64,000 nt of DNA from an uncultured Oscillospiraceae bacterium. GTDB taxonomy: Bacteria > Bacillota > Clostridia > Oscillospirales > Acutalibacteraceae. This document shows positions 9,360 through 18,495 of the stretch, piece by piece. Within the stretch, counting starts at the first letter, position 1. The number at the start of each line of letters is the position of its first letter. The stretch is from positions 4,527-68,526 of the forward strand of contig CABUNG010000011.1 in assembly GCA_902492895.1 (NCBI GenBank). Direction: 5' to 3'. The notes beneath the pieces were generated by a model. The model saw only the letters and a list, made by a program, of their open reading frames with translations. It ran no database searches and was not told the origin of the DNA. A program made the translations under genes and the position numbers.

Positions 9360-9378
9360 ACAGCGGTGATGGGGAGGT

Positions 9379-10935
9379 TTAGCTGTGTTTTTTGCGGTAG
9401 GTCACGAGGGCAGCCGCCGCGGCCATCACACCGATGCCCAGAACCGCCATCGGGAATGCCGCACCGGTGGGAGGCGTCTCAGGAGTAGAGGCGGTCGAAT
9501 CGGTGGAGGCGTCGGAAGAGCTGTCCGACACCGTGCTGCCCGTAGAGCTGTCGGAGGAGGTCGGCGGGGCGACATAAGGGGTATAGGTTTCATCAAAAGT
9601 CCGAATCTTGTAATCGTCCGGCGTATGGGGGGTCAGGGTGTCCGCGACGGCATAGCGATAGTCGATGCGGGTCGCGTTGCTCACGCCTACATAGTCGTTG
9701 GACCACAGGTATACGCCCTCGGCCGCGGGGCTGACGCCCGGCTTGTAGGACTGGCCGCCGACAAGGCTGGTGTCGCCTGCGAAGCTATAAACCACATTGC
9801 CGTCTTTGTCCAGAACCTCAAAATCCGCGAGGGAATATTGGCCGGTGGCGCCCCAGGAGCACCAGAATTGGGCATACCAGCCGCTCTTGCCGGCCCCGGC
9901 CACCTCGTCATAGGTGAAGGTGAAGGGGGTGCCGTCGCCCTGCAGGAAGGGCACCCAGCCGTCCGTGTTGCCGGTCAGGCCGTGGTACCGTCCGAAGGGC
10001 GTACCCATCAGAAAAGCGGGATTTTGGCTGCGTGAAATGGCGTTGGCGTCGAGCTGGGAGGTGTTTGTGGCAAAGTTCTCGACCTTGACCATACCCCGCA
10101 GAGTGTAGGGGCTCTTCTCAGCCGTGAAAGCGGTGTTGGCGGGATTGCTGACATTCAGGTGCAGATAGCCGAAACTTTCGGGGTACGCCGAAGTTTCCCC
10201 TTCCACGTTGGCCGGGATATCCATGGTCAGCACGTAATTGGGAACGTAGGTGCTTTCGCCCGCGGTCGCAACCCGGATGGAGGCGTTGCCGCCGCTGATG
10301 ACCGGCGACCACAGGAAGCTCGGTTCGCTGCTCTGCTTCCGGGAGAAATCGGTGATGCCGGAGAAGCAGGGATCGTTCGCCAGGGAATAGACGATGTTGT
10401 CATCCTTGTCCGCGATGACCAGGTCGGCGATGCTGAAATCACCCTTGGCGTTGCTCATGGTGAAGTCCAGGGTGAAGTCGCAGTAGACGTCGTCGTCCTG
10501 AGCGGCGTCAATCGCGTCGATCACGAAATGGGGACCCGCCTCGGTCACCATGTCCACATAGCCGTCGGTGTCCGCGGTCCAGGTGCGGAGATTCTCGGTT
10601 TTCGCCTGTTTGTCGTCGCTTCCGGCTGTAAAGTAGCCATACTTGACGGACAGGGAAATACCCGCATCTTTGGAGGAATCGATGGCTTCAAAGTTATCGA
10701 TATTCATCTTCGCCCAGACATGGTACGGGCCGTTCGGTGCCTCCAGCGCGCCGATCTGGCTCGGGATGACGGCCATCCGCAGGGCAGCCGTGGCGGCCGA
10801 TTCGTTGGAGATGGTGAGGGAACGGTTGGGGGTGTACGCGGCGGTTTCCGCCCCTGCGCCAAGGGAGGCAAAACTCCCTAAAACGAGCGCGGAAGCGAGA
10901 ATGGCCAAGGTCTGTTTCACGCGATGCAGTTTCAT
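9379..10935 (-). CDS. Surface protein with two copies of a locus-specific beta-rich domain and C-terminal anchor
   Basis: ATG at 10935 is chosen (AAAAGGAG eight bases upstream); 518 residues. A signal peptide ends near GAGA (about residue 29). Two repeated units, roughly 40-225 and 230-430, share SIADLVIADKDDNIVYSLAND and SLADFEVLDKDGNVVYSFAGD and similar tails leading to FLWSP / YLWSN. Each looks like a beta-sandwich binding module. A Ser/Thr-rich stalk follows, then PPTGAAFPMAVLGIGVM with a hydrophobic helix and YRKKHS. That ending resembles a sortase signal with a variant motif (PPTG) or may simply be a membrane anchor. It lies among sugar-transport genes and the next gene upstream has one copy of the same domain. 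I infer glycan binding at the cell surface; the family is not one I can name. Confidence 0.75.
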   Translation of the reverse strand: MKLHRVKQTLAILASALVLGSFASLGAGAETAAYTPNRSLTISNESAATAALRMAVIPSQIGALEAPNGPYHVWAKMNIDNFEAIDSSKDAGISLSVKYGYFTAGSDDKQAKTENLRTWTADTDGYVDMVTEAGPHFVIDAIDAAQDDDVYCDFTLDFTMSNAKGDFSIADLVIADKDDNIVYSLANDPCFSGITDFSRKQSSEPSFLWSPVISGGNASIRVATAGESTYVPNYVLTMDIPANVEGETSAYPESFGYLHLNVSNPANTAFTAEKSPYTLRGMVKVENFATNTSQLDANAISRSQNPAFLMGTPFGRYHGLTGNTDGWVPFLQGDGTPFTFTYDEVAGAGKSGWYAQFWCSWGATGQYSLADFEVLDKDGNVVYSFAGDTSLVGGQSYKPGVSPAAEGVYLWSNDYVGVSNATRIDYRYAVADTLTPHTPDDYKIRTFDETYTPYVAPPTSSDSSTGSTVSDSSSDASTDSTASTPETPPTGAAFPMAVLGIGVMAAAAALVTYRKKHS

Positions 10936-10960
10936 TCCTGACACTCCTTTTTATGTTTTA

Positions 10961-10976
10961 CAAACAGTCCTGTTTG
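10961..10976. promoter_or_regulatory. Inverted repeat CAAACAG-TC-CTGTTTG upstream of surface protein
   Basis: A 7-bp perfect inverted repeat with a 2-base centre, 26 bp upstream of the two-domain surface-protein start. It shares the CAAAC/GTTTG core with the site at 12092-12104. It could be a regulator site or a small hairpin. Confidence 0.4.
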
Positions 10977-11015
10977 CAGGGTACAAGGAAAGAATGCCGG
11001 TTTGTCTGAAGGGAC

Positions 11016-12050
11016 TTAGTCGTCCTTGGGTCCTTCCGTCTCGTCTGTCTTGTGCTGCCACGGCAGTTTTTTGGTGGCGTACAGGACACCGAAGACTGCG
11101 CCGGCGGCAACGACGATGCCGCCGATGACGATACCGACAATGGCGCCCACTCCCAGGCCGCCCTTTTTGGTTGTGTCGGGATTCGAGGAGACAGGGGTGC
11201 CGTCGGCGGGTTTCGTGGTGTTTTCAGAAGATTCTTCAGCCGAGGTCATGTCGGTCGAGGATTCGCTGGTGGTATCACTGGACTCGCTCGGGTCGGTCGG
11301 ATCGGTGGGCGCCGTGGGCTCCGGATAGGTGGGATCGGTCTTGCCGGGGATAGGATCCGTCTGGTTCTGAGAAACAGGCGGATTGGTGACAATCGGATCG
11401 GTTACGGCGGGGTCGCTGCCGCTGCCGCTTTCGCTGATGATGTAGTCGGCGCTGCCGTTGCCGAAGGTCTCGGCGTAAATGGTGTTGGTTTCGAGATCGC
11501 GGATGTCGTTGCCGACGGCGATTTTCGAATCCTCATCCCAGGAGTAGACGACCTCGCCGGCCGCGTTGAGGATGCGGAAATTGCGGTAGTGGATGACCGA
11601 TTTTGCAAAATAGGAGCCGAACTGCAGCAGACCGAAATCCTCGAAAGCGCCGCTGATCTGCACCTTGTTGATATTGTCGAAGGTGATGTATCCGCCCTTG
11701 TCGGTTTTCATCTCGGTCCAGCCGTTGGTCTTTCTCTTCCAGGTGTTCAGCCAAACGGTCATCTGAGAGGAATCCCGGCCGTCGACGATGTTGACGAAGA
11801 TGTTGGCGTCCGATTTCGTCGCGGTGTAGCTGTCGATTTTGATTTCACAGCGCACGGTAAAGGGGCCGCCGGTTTTGAAAAGGCTGGAATACAGGGGAAC
11901 CCGGATAAAGGGGTTGTCGTCGCTGTTGGTGGTGAGGGTGATCTCCTTGGTCGTGGCCGCAAAAGCGGTAAAACTGCCGATGCTGCCGAGCATGACGCAC
12001 AGAACCAGGAAAAGAACAGCCAATTTTCGGATGCGTTTTTTCAGTGCCAT
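11016..12050 (-). CDS. Surface protein with one copy of the same beta-rich domain and C-terminal TM anchor
   Basis: 344 residues. The start has GGAAGG upstream and a good signal peptide ending near SFTAFA. Residues 35-190 match one unit of the repeat found twice in the next protein: a FTVRCEIKIDSY strand and FRILNAAGEVVYSWDED correspond to the DKDGNVVYS segments there. A long Pro/Thr/Ser stalk (about 205-292, with repeated DPT and PTDP) leads to a single membrane helix (GAIVGIVIGGIVVAAGAVFGVLY) and a charged cytoplasmic tail. There is no sortase motif, so it is a membrane-tethered stalked protein. It lies between a MalF-type permease gene and its paralogue. Its role is inferred to be substrate capture near the transporter. 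Confidence 0.75.
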   Translation of the reverse strand: MALKKRIRKLAVLFLVLCVMLGSIGSFTAFAATTKEITLTTNSDDNPFIRVPLYSSLFKTGGPFTVRCEIKIDSYTATKSDANIFVNIVDGRDSSQMTVWLNTWKRKTNGWTEMKTDKGGYITFDNINKVQISGAFEDFGLLQFGSYFAKSVIHYRNFRILNAAGEVVYSWDEDSKIAVGNDIRDLETNTIYAETFGNGSADYIISESGSGSDPAVTDPIVTNPPVSQNQTDPIPGKTDPTYPEPTAPTDPTDPSESSDTTSESSTDMTSAEESSENTTKPADGTPVSSNPDTTKKGGLGVGAIVGIVIGGIVVAAGAVFGVLYATKKLPWQHKTDETEGPKDD

Positions 12051-12091
12051 GGTATCAGATCCTTCCTTCTAAAAATGAAGTGTATATGGAT

Positions 12092-12104
12092 GCAAACCGT
12101 TTGC
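12092..12104. promoter_or_regulatory. Palindrome GCAAAC-C-GTTTGC, LacI/cre-like operator candidate
   Basis: A 6-bp perfect inverted repeat with one central base, between the MalF-type permease stop and the start of the surface-protein gene. The preceding T (TGCAAAC...) makes it resemble catabolite-response or LacI-family operators. An overlapping 8-bp hairpin (12093-12100 with 12110-12117) is an alternative reading. Confidence 0.4.
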
Positions 12105-12124
12105 GGCCGACGGTTTGGAACCGC

Positions 12125-13039
12125 TTAATCGACGACATACTGGATGCGGCGCCCGACGATCAGATTGACGAGCCCCACAAGCACCAGCACGATGAGGAAA
12201 TACACGATGCCCAGCGTCGCACTGTATTCATACTGCCCGAGTGAAAAATAATCGCTGATCATCCGCATGATCCGGTTGCCGTAATCGGTGAAGGAATCGA
12301 CGATGGAATAGATCAAAACGACCAGGATGGTGGGGGAGATCATGGGGAAGGTGATTTTCCAGAGCTTTTCCCAGGCCGACGCCCCCTCGATGTCTGCGGC
12401 TTCGTAGGAGCTCGCGGAGATGTGGTTGACGGCCGCGAGAAGCAGGATGATCTGCACTCCCGATTTCCAGATGATGTCGAAGAAGCCTCCGATGACCTTT
12501 TCCACCAGATTCGTCAGGCTCTCCGGAACGTGCAGCTGCTCGATGAAATAGGAGAAGGAGGGGGCGGCGAACATATATGCCTCCTGTTCTCCCGAAACAG
12601 CCGCCGTCATGAGAACCTGCTCCTTGAGAATGGTGATGACCACGCCCGACGCGATGATGACCGGAAAGAAGAAGATCGCGCGCACCAGAGTGCGGCCTTT
12701 GAACTTATCCCGAAGCAGCATGGCGCATAAGAGGCTGAAGGTCATGATGACCGGAACCTGATAGAGAACGTTCAGAAGGGAGGAGGTGAGATTCGTGATG
12801 AAATTCGGGTCCTGCGTGAACAGATAGAGGAAATTTTGAAAACCGACTGGTTTAAAGGTATCGACGCCCGAGATGAGATCCACCTTGGAAAAGGCGTAGA
12901 CGGCCGACTGCACCATAGGAATGAGGAAAAACGCGACCGCGCCGATTGCCCAGGGCAGGATGAAGAGAAAGCCGTGGAGGGCCCGACGGCGCTGCATCCG
13001 GGTGCTGTAATGCGAGGTCCATGCCGGTTTGTTTTTCAT
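12125..13039 (-). CDS. Carbohydrate ABC transporter permease, MalF/UgpA type
   Basis: 304 residues with six predicted membrane helices, beginning HGFLFILPWAIGAVAFFLIPMVQSAVYAFSKVDL as in sugar permeases of the UgpA group. The EAA coupling loop reads SSYEAADIEGASAWEKLWKITFPMISPTI. The start codon overlaps the upstream DUF5696 stop by four bases (ATGA), so the two are translationally coupled. Its partner is probably the MalG-type protein at 8259-9281. The inserted surface-protein genes between two halves of one permease are unusual. Confidence 0.93.
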   Translation of the reverse strand: MKNKPAWTSHYSTRMQRRRALHGFLFILPWAIGAVAFFLIPMVQSAVYAFSKVDLISGVDTFKPVGFQNFLYLFTQDPNFITNLTSSLLNVLYQVPVIMTFSLLCAMLLRDKFKGRTLVRAIFFFPVIIASGVVITILKEQVLMTAAVSGEQEAYMFAAPSFSYFIEQLHVPESLTNLVEKVIGGFFDIIWKSGVQIILLLAAVNHISASSYEAADIEGASAWEKLWKITFPMISPTILVVLIYSIVDSFTDYGNRIMRMISDYFSLGQYEYSATLGIVYFLIVLVLVGLVNLIVGRRIQYVVD

Positions 13040-15255
13040 AGAACGCTGTACCCCCCTGCCTCAAGGCTCCGTGTGCCGTCGTCATACGCCGTGCTTCCAT
13101 AATTGACGAGGACGCGCACGCCGTTTGCAAAGACCGTCTCCCGGACGTCGTCGGTCAGAAGGGTGTGGGAGACGATCCGCTGTCCAGCCACCCTTTCGAG
13201 GAGATCCGCCACCTCTTTGTACGCCGCGGCGGCGTCTCCCGCCAGGCCGTCAAAGAGGGAACCCGACAATCCGCTGATGCCGCTGTCGGTCAGAGGCTGC
13301 GCCGGTTCGCGGTAAATGAACTGGTATTTCAGGCCGATTCCCGTCTCGAGAGCCTTCAGAATGCCGTCCCGGCTGTCGCTCATGAGGTTGAGGCTCGGTG
13401 TGCTCATGGAAACGTATTCGTGCAGAGCGATTTGGTAAAAGGGCACCACAGCCGTCTCGGTGGGATAACCGCTCGCCAGAATGGGGGAGTCGGTGATGGC
13501 GTCGGCGTAGGGCAGGGCGTATCCGGACGCGGACGGGAGAAGCTGACGGCCTTTCACTTCCTGGAGAGAGGCGAGCACCTCCGCCCACTCCTTGTCGGCG
13601 GTGTCCCGTTTGACGGTCTTGCCGTTGAAATCGGAATAGAGCTTTTGTCCGAGGGTGGTGGGAGCCATGCCGGTGAAGGCGTATTTCTCGGCGGATGCAG
13701 CTGTTTTTTCGGCGGCCTGCCGGATCTTGGGAAGCCGCAGCAGCGTGTAGGACGAGGAGGTCAGAGCCTTCAGGGTGTTGATCCGATAGGAAAACTGCAG
13801 CGAGAGATTCTGGCGGACCGAGGTCACGGAATCGGTGTTCCGCTGATAGCCGAAACGGTTCCGGACGAGATCGGTGAAGTTGAAATCGAGATAGAGAGCG
13901 GTGTTTTCCTGTTCGAGTGTGTCCAGCATGGATGAAAACGCCCGTTTTCCGCCGAGACGCCCTTCCGGTTCGATACCGGTGGGGATGGCGGCGCCGGTGC
14001 CGCCTTTATTCCAATAGCGGTAATGCACAGCGATGTCCTCCACACCGTCATCCCGCAGTTTGGCGGTGATAGCGGGGACGTCGGCGTAGGCGGTCAGCGG
14101 TACGACCCGGTCGACCGGGAAGCCCAGAACCGACTGCTGGGCCATGACGCCGCCGGCCAGTTCCAGATAGAGCGGTACCGTCCCGTCCGCTTTCTTGTCC
14201 GGAGTGTCCCGCATGACCCAGCTGCCGTAGGCGTGGGCCATGCCGACATAGCCGGCATCCTCCCCGTTTAAGAACATGTAGCGCACACTGAAGCTCTCCG
14301 CTGAGAGCGGCGTCTTTTCCAGCACCCGGACGGTTTGATTTTTCTGCTCGATCCGGACCATTTCGGAATCCCGGTAAATAAACTGGGCATAGACGTTGCT
14401 GTAGCTGCACCGCTTGCCGCTGACCGAGGCGTTCACGGCGGCCCGTCCGGCGCCGTCCGTCAGGATGCCCACTAGGGCACTGCCGCCTTTTTTCAGGCCA
14501 AAAACCGGAAGGTACGCGGTTTCTTCGAGTAGGTCAATCTGCATTTTGGAGGTGGCGGGTTCCCGGCCGTAGACGTACTGGCGGTAATCGTCCAGTGAGC
14601 CGTTCGTCTGTTTCCAGTCGATGAGGGCGCCGCTGCCGTCCGGGACAAACAGATACCCGTCCTCCTCGCTCCCGGCTGCGCCGAAATAGGGCAGGAGAGA
14701 GAGGCTGGTCAGCCGGTAGGCGTCGTTGGTCTCCTGAATCTCACGCACCAGGATAGACGTGCTCAGCGCATCATCGGTGAGGGTGAATTCGACCGGAATG
14801 ACGAATCCCTCTTTGGGAAAGGTGAAAATCAGGATGGCGCCGCTGTCGGTCTGGCGGCAGGAAAGGCCGTCTTTTTTGACGGAGGCCGTCTTGCCGTTGA
14901 CGCTGCTGATGTTGCCGATTTTATCGGCGTATTCGATTTGGATGAGCGACTCCATCGCGAGCTTGGTGCTGCCCTGTGCGAGGGGGTCGTCCTGATGGCC
15001 GTCGGGGGTGCTCGTCCAGACGGCCCCGGATTTGTCCTCGAGCCGGAGAGCACCTTCCGCCGTGTCCACGGCCAGGGTGAACCGGGCGTTTTCCGCTACG
15101 GTCTGGTAGCCTTCCCGGATTTCGAGCGGACGGTCCGACTCGGTCCGGGCAGCCGTTTCGGCTGCCTCGCCCAATGTGAGCAGGCCGGAAGCACCGCCGA
15201 CGAGGAGCAGGGCGGCGAACAGGCCGGCACCGCGTTTCCAGATGGTTGCTTTCAT
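13036..15255 (-). CDS. Exported DUF5696 protein
   Basis: The ATG at 15255 gives 739 residues and a proper signal peptide (IWKRGAGLFAALLLVGGASGLLTLGEAA). The protein is long, with no repeats, and reads like an early beta domain (ENARFTLAVDTAEGALRLEDKSGAVWTSTPDG, then FVPDGSGALIDWKQTNGS) followed by an alpha/beta region that may be a degenerate barrel (VEDIAVHYRYWNKGG, ALYLDFNFTDLVRNRFGY). This matches the DUF5696 family, which often sits beside NHL-Yip1 proteins and sugar-ABC permeases in Firmicutes. Its activity is unknown; a glycoside-hydrolase-like or sensing role is plausible. It overlaps the downstream MalF gene by four bases, and its upstream neighbour is the NHL-Yip1 gene after a 221-bp gap. 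Confidence 0.8.
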   Translation of the reverse strand: MKATIWKRGAGLFAALLLVGGASGLLTLGEAAETAARTESDRPLEIREGYQTVAENARFTLAVDTAEGALRLEDKSGAVWTSTPDGHQDDPLAQGSTKLAMESLIQIEYADKIGNISSVNGKTASVKKDGLSCRQTDSGAILIFTFPKEGFVIPVEFTLTDDALSTSILVREIQETNDAYRLTSLSLLPYFGAAGSEEDGYLFVPDGSGALIDWKQTNGSLDDYRQYVYGREPATSKMQIDLLEETAYLPVFGLKKGGSALVGILTDGAGRAAVNASVSGKRCSYSNVYAQFIYRDSEMVRIEQKNQTVRVLEKTPLSAESFSVRYMFLNGEDAGYVGMAHAYGSWVMRDTPDKKADGTVPLYLELAGGVMAQQSVLGFPVDRVVPLTAYADVPAITAKLRDDGVEDIAVHYRYWNKGGTGAAIPTGIEPEGRLGGKRAFSSMLDTLEQENTALYLDFNFTDLVRNRFGYQRNTDSVTSVRQNLSLQFSYRINTLKALTSSSYTLLRLPKIRQAAEKTAASAEKYAFTGMAPTTLGQKLYSDFNGKTVKRDTADKEWAEVLASLQEVKGRQLLPSASGYALPYADAITDSPILASGYPTETAVVPFYQIALHEYVSMSTPSLNLMSDSRDGILKALETGIGLKYQFIYREPAQPLTDSGISGLSGSLFDGLAGDAAAAYKEVADLLERVAGQRIVSHTLLTDDVRETVFANGVRVLVNYGSTAYDDGTRSLEAGGYSVL

Positions 15256-15476
15256 GATGGAGGCCACGCCTTTCTTTTTCGGAGGTCTTGAGGAGGGAGA
15301 CGGCCTAGGCGGCCTCCCTATAGCAATTGGCGAAGTAAATGACACACATTCGGCGGTGAAAATGGTATGGAGACGTCGTTGCCGTCCTAGGCGGACGTTA
15401 GCCCGCCGGCGTCCGCCGCCTTGCTCCACGCCATTTTTCTTCGCCTCCTTTTATGCCATTCCACCCGTCAATTGCT
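15256..15476. other. 221-bp spacer between NHL-Yip1 and DUF5696 genes
   Basis: This is the largest gap within the locus. It contains an 8-bp GC hairpin (15390-15397 with 15410-15417, GGCGGACG arm) but no T-tract and no convincing promoter or small gene. It may separate two expression levels within the operon. Confidence 0.4.
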
Positions 15477-17534
15477 CTAACGCATCCGCAGTTCCGTGAC
15501 GACATTGCCGATGAAATCCACGAGCTGGGACAGGATGGTGTAGCACAGCGCGCAGACGATCAGGATGATGACTAAGCCGGCCAGGGTGAGCAGGACGGTG
15601 AGAATGGTGCGCCCCAGCGTGTACATATGGACCTCTTTGAGGGCCATCAGAAGGCTGAGGCCGGTCCAGGCGGTGACGAGCCACTGCGCCATGGTCAGGA
15701 ATGCCGCTTCGTCGGTGGTGAGCAGGTTGCTGAGCAGGATGACCACAGCGGTGCCGAGGATGTAGGGGACCAATGCATACGCGCAGTAGCACCAGATTTC
15801 TTTAAGCCGGCCTTTACCGTCCAGTATGGTGGTGATGGACCAGTTGCAGAGCACGAAGGCGGCGAACACGCCGAGCGTGGAGATCAGGGTGAACAGCAGG
15901 TGAAACTGATCCGTCCGGTTTTCATTGAAGGCAAATCCCGTGACCTGCCGCTGCAGGATCGAGACGATCACAAAGAGGACGAGAAGGGCGTTCGCGGCGA
16001 AGAAGGATTCCTTCCGGCGTTCCTTGAGATCGGTATACCCCACAAAGGGATGGACGAGACAGTAGAAGGGATAATGGAACCGCCCCACCTTCTGATCGTA
16101 GAGGCTCTTTTTGTGTTTCCGCCGATAAAGGAGGATGGCGATAGGAACCAGAACCAATAGGGCGATACCGAGCATGAAGAAGCCGAAATGCTCCTGCAGC
16201 AGGGCGTCGCGGGATTCGCGGAACGCCTCGGAATACAGCTCCCGTTCGTAAGCCTTCCGGTAATAGGCGGCAGCCGTTCCGAATTCCTCCAGGCCCTGAT
16301 AGGCCTTTCCGAGGCCGCGGTTCGCCAGTTCATAGGTGCTGTCCTGCCGCAGAACCGCCTGCCATGGCTCCATGGCCTGCTGGTATTTGCCGTCCATGCA
16401 GAGCAGGGTGGCGTTCCGGACGGACGAGGCGAAGGCGGTCGGGACAAACAGCGTGATCTGTCCGGTCTGATTGTCCAGCAGCAGAAGATTGTTGCCCATG
16501 GCCTGGACGGCCACAGGATTCTGGGCCAGGCCGACTTGGCTGCCCTTTCCGCCGAAGGCGAAAAGAAGATTGGATTCCCCGTCGTACTGGAACAGGCGGC
16601 CGCTGCCGCTGTCGAGGACGGTGATGAAGCCGTCCGGATCCACGGTGATGTCGGCTAGCTGGGTCGTGGTACCCCGATCCCCGAATACCTTTTCGGGCAG
16701 GATGTTGTCCCCGAGGGCGTTGAGCTTTTTGACTTGGGCGGTCTGCACGTCGTTGCCCTTGCGGACGGTGTAGATAAAATCGCTGTCCCCGACGCAGAAA
16801 TTCACAAATTCCGCCGGAACGCTGCGTTTCATATTGGCGGCCTGTTTTTCGGTCAGGATGCTTTTCCAGAATTGGTTCAGCATCGTCTCCAAGGTCAGCG
16901 TCACCTTTTCACTGCCGTAAAACCCGAGGAAGCGCCCGTGTTCGTCGTACTGGAGGGCGCCCTGGTAGCAGTTGGAGGAGATGACGTAGGTGATACCGGC
17001 CGAATCCACCAGGGCGCTGACTGGTGCGAAGAGGAAATCGTCGGGCAGGACGGGGCTGTCGGGGCATCCGAGGGTGCGGATCAGGCGCAGGGAGGCATCG
17101 AAGACCAGAACCCCTGCTTTTTTATCCGCGATCAGGATCTGCCCGAATTTCTCGCTGATAAAGAGGCTCGACGGCTCTGAAAGCGCCAGCGGCTCCCCGG
17201 CTTCATCGGTCGGCAGAAGGGTATCCTGCAGCCGGAGGGAATCGTCGAGGACCAGCACCCGGCCATTGCCGGAGTCGAGTATGTAGACACGGTTATCGGA
17301 GGTGACGGCCAGGTCGGTGGGCAGCTTCATGGCGCCGCATCCGAGAGAATCGCCCGAGATGACCGTTTCGGGTAGATAGGTCTGGGCCGTCTCGACCGGA
17401 GAACCCCAGTGATCGTAACGGTAGCTGTAATAGGGGGCCTCCTCGGTCAGAGCCGCGGCGCCAAAGGACAGGCACCCGCCCAGCAGGAGGACGGCACCCA
17501 GACACAGGCACCGTTTGAAGTTCGATTTCGCCAT
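15477..17534 (-). CDS. NHL-repeat / TPR / Yip1-domain membrane protein
   Basis: 685 residues. The N-terminus is a signal peptide; LLLGGC (Cys21) could also be a lipobox. Residues about 60-375 hold NHL-type beta-propeller repeats (LPTDLAVTSDNRVYILDSGNGRVLVLD, SSLFISEKFGQILIADKKAGVLVFD, DITVDPDGFITVLDSGSGRLFQYD). Residues 380-430 look like a TPR pair (YQQAMEPWQAVLRQD, ANRGLGKAYQGLEEFGTAAAYYRKAYE). The rest is a multi-pass region with about six helices typical of the Yip1 family. The propeller should lie outside the cell and the Yip1 part in the membrane. The function is unknown; it is flanked by a MalG permease and the DUF5696 gene, so it may help assemble the transport complex or recognise substrate. 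Confidence 0.8.
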   Translation of the reverse strand: MAKSNFKRCLCLGAVLLLGGCLSFGAAALTEEAPYYSYRYDHWGSPVETAQTYLPETVISGDSLGCGAMKLPTDLAVTSDNRVYILDSGNGRVLVLDDSLRLQDTLLPTDEAGEPLALSEPSSLFISEKFGQILIADKKAGVLVFDASLRLIRTLGCPDSPVLPDDFLFAPVSALVDSAGITYVISSNCYQGALQYDEHGRFLGFYGSEKVTLTLETMLNQFWKSILTEKQAANMKRSVPAEFVNFCVGDSDFIYTVRKGNDVQTAQVKKLNALGDNILPEKVFGDRGTTTQLADITVDPDGFITVLDSGSGRLFQYDGESNLLFAFGGKGSQVGLAQNPVAVQAMGNNLLLLDNQTGQITLFVPTAFASSVRNATLLCMDGKYQQAMEPWQAVLRQDSTYELANRGLGKAYQGLEEFGTAAAYYRKAYERELYSEAFRESRDALLQEHFGFFMLGIALLVLVPIAILLYRRKHKKSLYDQKVGRFHYPFYCLVHPFVGYTDLKERRKESFFAANALLVLFVIVSILQRQVTGFAFNENRTDQFHLLFTLISTLGVFAAFVLCNWSITTILDGKGRLKEIWCYCAYALVPYILGTAVVILLSNLLTTDEAAFLTMAQWLVTAWTGLSLLMALKEVHMYTLGRTILTVLLTLAGLVIILIVCALCYTILSQLVDFIGNVVTELRMR

Positions 17535-17630
17535 AGGCGGATCCGATCCCTTCTTGTTGGAGATTGTGGAGTCTGGCGGGAATAAGGCCCCCGCTCTCCC
17601 TTCATGACGAAGGAAAGTCGCGTTTCTGCC

Positions 17631-18473
17631 TTATTTCAGTCCGGAGGTGCTCATGGTCTCAATGACCCGGCTCTGGGAAGATACAAACAGGACGATGGGC
17701 GGGATCATGAGCAGCAGGGCCGACGCGGCGGTCACGCCCGTACGCACCACGCCTCCGGCCGAGATGGTGGCCATGACGGCGGGCAGGGTCTTGAGGGATT
17801 CGTTGTAGATGAATCCGCCGCCGTTGCTGTTCCACAGGGACTGGAAGGAGAAGATCATCAGGGTCAGCCACGCGGGCTTGACGTTCGGCATGACGACGGT
17901 CCAGAAAATCCGAACCTCCCTGGCTCCGTCGATGCGGGCCGCCTCCAGCATTTCATCCGGAATCCGCTGCATGAAGTTCATCATCAGGTATAGACCCAGG
18001 GAGCTCTGCAGGGCGGGCAGGATGACCGCCCAGTAGGTGTCGATCATGCGGGTGGTGCCGAGCACCACATATTGGGGGATATAGGTGACCGACGCCGTAA
18101 AGAGCAGGGAGAGTACGATCACCTGGCTGAGCACCCGGCGGCCGTAAAACTGGTGTTTCGCCATGGGATAGGCCGCCATGCTCGCGAGGACGATATGCCC
18201 GGCCGTCCCCGCCAGGGTGACAAAAATGCTGTTGAACAGATAGCGGGAGAGGGGAACCCAGAAATCCGCCATGATGTAATTCAGCCACACGAAATTGCTT
18301 AGGGTAGGCCGCTGGACAAACAGGCGGGGAGGAAAGACGAAAATTTCACTCATCGGCTTGAAAGCGGTGATAACGGCGTAAACGATCGGCAGCATGAAAA
18401 AGAGGCCGAAGAGGAGCAGGACGAGAAAAACCAGAATATTGCCGCCGAGCGAGCGGCTGACGCGTGTTTTCAT
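17631..18473 (-). CDS. Carbohydrate ABC transporter permease, MalG type (first system)
   Basis: 280 residues with six membrane helices (NILVFLVLLLFGLFFMLPIVYAVITAF at the start) and the EAA loop EMLEAARIDGAREVRIFWTVVMPNVKPAW. The ATG is preceded by GGAAGGAGG. It starts 22 bp after the MalF-type partner and together with it forms the permease of the transporter served by the large binding protein at 19454-22315. Confidence 0.93.
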   Translation of the reverse strand: MKTRVSRSLGGNILVFLVLLLFGLFFMLPIVYAVITAFKPMSEIFVFPPRLFVQRPTLSNFVWLNYIMADFWVPLSRYLFNSIFVTLAGTAGHIVLASMAAYPMAKHQFYGRRVLSQVIVLSLLFTASVTYIPQYVVLGTTRMIDTYWAVILPALQSSLGLYLMMNFMQRIPDEMLEAARIDGAREVRIFWTVVMPNVKPAWLTLMIFSFQSLWNSNGGGFIYNESLKTLPAVMATISAGGVVRTGVTAASALLLMIPPIVLFVSSQSRVIETMSTSGLK

Positions 18474-18495
18474 AATAGCGGGTCCTCCTTCCTCT

